Below, piece by piece: positions 61,201-64,000 of a DNA stretch of 64,000 bases. The number at the start of each line of letters is the position of its first letter. Position 1 is the first letter of the stretch. The DNA lies in assembly GCA_015680685.1 (NCBI GenBank), contig MNCI01023269.1:131287-195286 (forward strand), given 5' to 3'. Source of the DNA: Gnetum montanum. Taxonomy: Eukaryota; Streptophyta; Gnetopsida; Gnetales; Gnetaceae. A program made the position numbers and the translations under genes. Under the pieces are notes generated by a model. That model was not told the DNA's origin. It saw only the letters and a list, made by a program, of their open reading frames with translations, and made no database searches.

Positions 61201-61754
61201 TTAGTAGCCCCCCTCTTAGGTTTCTCTTCTAGGGTGGAATGCAATTGAACTTTGGCAGGTTTCTCAAGTTTGATGATAGGTGTTTTCGAAGGCTCTTCAT
61301 GATTCTGGTGGAGTTGTTTTGTAATGAATGCATCAACATCAAGTTCCTCTAAGACAAAAGAAGTGTTGACTTGCTTTCCTTTGTTGTGTACATGTTTGAT
61401 TTCCATAGCAACATCTTTCCTCATTTGCTCCTTTGTGGGTTCATAGGGTCTTATCATGTGATGAGTCACATGGTACCCTTCCTGGATTTGATCCAAATGG
61501 ATTCTCCTTGAAGTAGTTTGGAGCATGGTAAGTGTTGCACATTTTGGAGGTAGGATTATGTTGCCTTGCATGTCTCTCCATCTCATTTGTCTATCCTAAT
61601 GGAAAATGAAAGTAAAATATGGATGATAATGATCAATTTGAGCATAAGTGATTCCTGTTTGCATTGGCATCCCCCATTCTTCTTCATCATTGATTTTGTC
61701 ATTGCCCCTTGTTGTCTCTTTGGCAGGTGATGATGTATCCTTGTTTGAAGTCAT
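58261..61754 (-). pseudogene. gag and protease of element D, broken
   Basis: ATG at 61754-61752 (M-T-S-N-K-D-T-S-S-P). The leader domain H-P-Y-F-T-F...M-R-W-R-D-M-Q-G-N-I-I-L-P-P is near 61640-61550, and 61586-61185 is open. The gag core (K-W-Y-Q-F-L-x-L-E-S, D-E-Q-H-like segments) is degraded at 60620-60300. 60298-59999 is an open, Lys/Glu-rich, coiled-coil-like stretch (K-K-V-E-K-K-W-D-S-I-D-E-N-F). A Pro/Asn/His-rich tail follows (59892-59554). Protease-like A-L-L-D-S-K-S-R-V-N lies near 59135-59105, with Lys in place of the catalytic-triad Gly. 59100-58261 is further degraded pro-pol linker. Confidence 0.7.
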
Positions 61755-61880
61755 GTTGTGGTTTAAGACATTTGTTTAAGTGTGCTTATTTTTAGAGTTA
61801 TTAGAAAATTATGGATTTTAACATTGAGTGTTTGATATAATGAACTTTGAAAAATTAATTACTCAGCATACATTTACTAG

Positions 61881-61898
61881 TTCTCTGCAATGGTGCCA
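61881..61898 (-). promoter_or_regulatory. primer-binding site of element D
   Basis: The minus strand reads TGGCACCATTGCAGAGAA just inside the LTR end; the first eleven bases fit the tRNA-Asp-like site of the other elements, the rest less well. Confidence 0.6.
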
Positions 61899-61899
61899 A

Positions 61900-62752
61900 A
61901 GATGAGTAGTGGAAGCAATCAAACACCCAACCATACAAGTCACAAGTGTTTCATGCATGACTAGCTTGTAATCATTGGACAAGGCAATGTGATTATGCTA
62001 ATAATTAGTTTAAGTCTGTGATTGTTGTCTTTCCACGTGGAGTTAGTAAAGTCTATGTGTATGGTTTAGCTCATAGTGAGGTATATGATAACTGATGTTG
62101 GTAGGCCATTGCTACTCCTAGTGAACATGGTGAAATGGAAATGGTTTTTAACTTTAAGTAAAATAGTAAAAAAATATATTCAATCCTAAGGTGATGAGTA
62201 TTTGGTCTTGACCTTCTATACATACCTTGGGCTTCGTGTAACTACTATTAGAATTACCAAGTACTTCACTACTAGGCGAACCAAGTGATAGCACTATTGG
62301 GTTATCAAGCAATTACACATAAGTGCTCAAGATCGGTCATACTCATTCCACTTAATAATAGTAATGGTAAAGTGCATGGAAAAGCAAACATTAACTAAGA
62401 AAATAGTAAACATTGTTCTAAGTAATATAGTGAACTAAGAGAATGTTGCAATAGTACAAAATTGCTCAATCTTTATTGCTAGTCACACTTGTGCCCAAGT
62501 ACAAGATGTTCAAATAAAGACTTTGTACACTATGTCATACTACATTGTGGGCATTCACACTTCGAAGTGTTAAATGATGAAAAAGAAATTGAAAAAGTCT
62601 AGTTACTATGGAATGAAACTTATGTAGATCCACGTGCTTAAGTGTTATATTTATAGGTTGGCATGTATCTTGCGATATTGCATATACGATATTGTAGCTA
62701 GTGCTACAATATCGGAGCTACGATATCATATATCCAATATCATAGTCTACCA
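61900..62752 (-). repeat. 5' LTR of element D
   Basis: Shares with the other Athila-like LTRs the ACTCAACCATACGAAT-like end (here ACCCAACCATACAAGTC), the TACCAAGTG boxes and a TATAAATA box (near 62655-62648). An array of decayed CGATATCG words lies at 62735-62665. The left end reads AGATGAG instead of TGATGAG. The right end is put at CTACCA (62752) by inference only; no partner LTR is found for comparison. Confidence 0.65.
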
Positions 62753-64000
62753 AATTTTGATTTATTAGATGATATCTTGAGCAAGCGAGGTTCTGGTGAG
62801 GAACTTGATTTCATGTGTTTTCTCCTTATCATTATGGAAGAAAATGGGGAATTTGACCAAGGAACCCTCTATGATGTTTTTGGTTTCAAGGTCAAGAGCG
62901 GTTAGGACATTCCAGGGTGTTAAGGCTACATGGTTTAAAGGCTTCCAGGCGGTAGGCTTAGAAATTAAAGGTTAACTTGGTTGCACTATGTTACAAGAAG
63001 GGTCTATTTAGGCTTAAAGGCTAGTCGAATTACTTCCTCATCTCCAACTTAATCTTACATGTCAACCTAAGCACATCAAGTGGCATTTGTATGATAAAAT
63101 CATTAAACAATGTTAAAATAATGCAAAATATTATAAAATATGGTCAAACAAGGTAAAAAAAAAAGTAAAACAAGGCTAAATAAGGCAAGGTAGGGTCACT
63201 ACTACGCAAAACAAGGTTAAATAAGATAATAACAAATCAAAATATTGCTAAAAAGGGTTAAAACATGGTCAAAACAAAACAAGGTAAGACGAGGTAAAAT
63301 AAGGTTAAAACAAAATAAAAATATGGCAAACATGGTTAAGCAATGTCAAATAAGGCATACAAGGTCAAAATAGTATTAATTAATTAAATATAATGTTTCT
63401 TAGTCATTTTATATTTAAAATCGGCAAAAATTTGATAAAACATGCTACAAATTTGTTAAAATTAAGAAAAAGCATGTTATAAAATGTTAAGATTTTTGAA
63501 ATATAGGCTGCAAATTGTTAAATTGATGGGTTTTCATTATCAAACTAGTTTAGAAAAGCCAAAAATTTCCTATTTTTTAACGTGTAGAGGCCATGGTCAG
63601 TTTCAGGTCTAGGTTAAATGTATCTAGTTAATTTTATCACCACTTTTTCCACACATAGGATATGGAAAGAAAAATAAAGAATTCTCTTTGTTTTATTTTA
63701 TTCCCATGTTTTTAGGGAGTCTACTAGGCAATGTATGGAACTTGGATTTTTAGCATATAAATTAAAATAGTAAGTTTTATGTGTTTATAAGCTACCATAG
63801 CATATGGAACTTGGGTTTTTAACATGTGAATTAAAATAGTAAATTTTTTTGTTTACATGCTCTTCCATATGCTACATAAAGTATGGAACTTAGGGACTTA
63901 ATTTCTTAGAGCATGAGTTGTGAAACACCGTGAAAATTACGAGTCGGCCTCAGGCAAAGATTCGCAATTCCAGCAAAAATGCGCATCAGATTTGTTCAAA
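62753..64000. other. AT-rich DNA with short degenerate repeats
   Basis: No gene is supported. 63110-63380 is a purine-rich mosaic of AAGGTAAAA, AAGGTTAAA and AAGGCAA words. 63725-63905 has a degenerate tandem repeat of about 70-80 bp whose units start TATGGAACTTGG and run to TTAAAATAGTAA (63735, 63803, and a shorter third near 63890). Confidence 0.5.

Larger units (their letters stand above)
43950..62752 (-). mobile_element. Athila-like element D, split by element C
   Basis: Minus-strand element. From right to left: 5' LTR about 61900-62752, primer site, gag from 61754, protease, RT and RNase H to 56900; then, after element C, integrase 46985-45640 and the noncoding module 45330-44480. A purine run GTCGTGGGGGG (minus strand, near 43965) may be its polypurine tract, but I find no matching 3' LTR left of it. 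The left boundary is therefore uncertain and the end may be lost or too diverged. The many in-frame stops suggest an old copy. Confidence 0.75.

Overview
This is a eukaryotic, almost certainly plant, window made mostly of nested LTR retrotransposons plus one recognisable host gene. Plant origin is indicated by Athila-lineage Ty3/gypsy elements with tRNA-Asp-like primer sites, a Tat/Ogre-lineage Ty3/gypsy element with two RNase H domains, a Ty1/copia remnant, and an intron-containing gene for a plant-type GPI-anchored secreted protein. The repeat load and the size of the elements suggest a large genome, perhaps a conifer or other gymnosperm, but the sequence alone does not settle the taxon. There is no bacterial gene, rRNA, tRNA or CRISPR array that I can support.

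Layout. 1-2382: 5' part of a minus-strand Athila-like element (F), with gag, primer site and 5' LTR. 2383-2501: 119 bp of older host DNA. 2502-37059: one minus-strand Athila-like element (E; target duplication GCCAC at 2497-2501 and 37060-37064). E is opened by three later insertions: an 18.1-kb Tat/Ogre element in its gag (9729-27867, duplication CTAAG), a solo LTR (28723-29516) and a plus-strand Athila-like element G (30225-36994, duplication TGTGC), the last two both in its 5' LTR. G itself holds a minus-strand fragment H and a 974-base assembly gap. 37065-39287: degraded DNA with a copia pol remnant. 39408-41360: the host gene. 41361-43950: AT-rich intergenic DNA. 43950-62752: a third minus-strand Athila-like element (D), split between RNase H and integrase by a plus-strand Athila-like element C (46991-56894). 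62753-64000: AT-rich DNA with short repeats.

The most notable system is in the Tat/Ogre element. Between protease and reverse transcriptase it carries, in antisense, a gene of eight exons (20937 down to 16329, about 1,100 codons). Every intron is GT-AG, and six of the seven exon junctions keep the reading phase; the first also does so if one base is shifted. The element repeats a GCGTA/TACGC word in its LTRs, its 5' leader, and the upstream region and first intron of this antisense gene, but not in its coding regions. TAAACT-core minisatellites bracket the antisense island. In parallel, element E lacks pol but carries an Athila env-like ORF. That ORF is preceded by what looks like a copy of the LTR promoter layout (CGATATCG array, then TATA box) and by a short intron ending at its start codon.

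Nearly all the transposon ORFs are broken, mainly by stops and active-site changes that fit C-to-T/G-to-A transitions. No element here looks autonomous as assembled.
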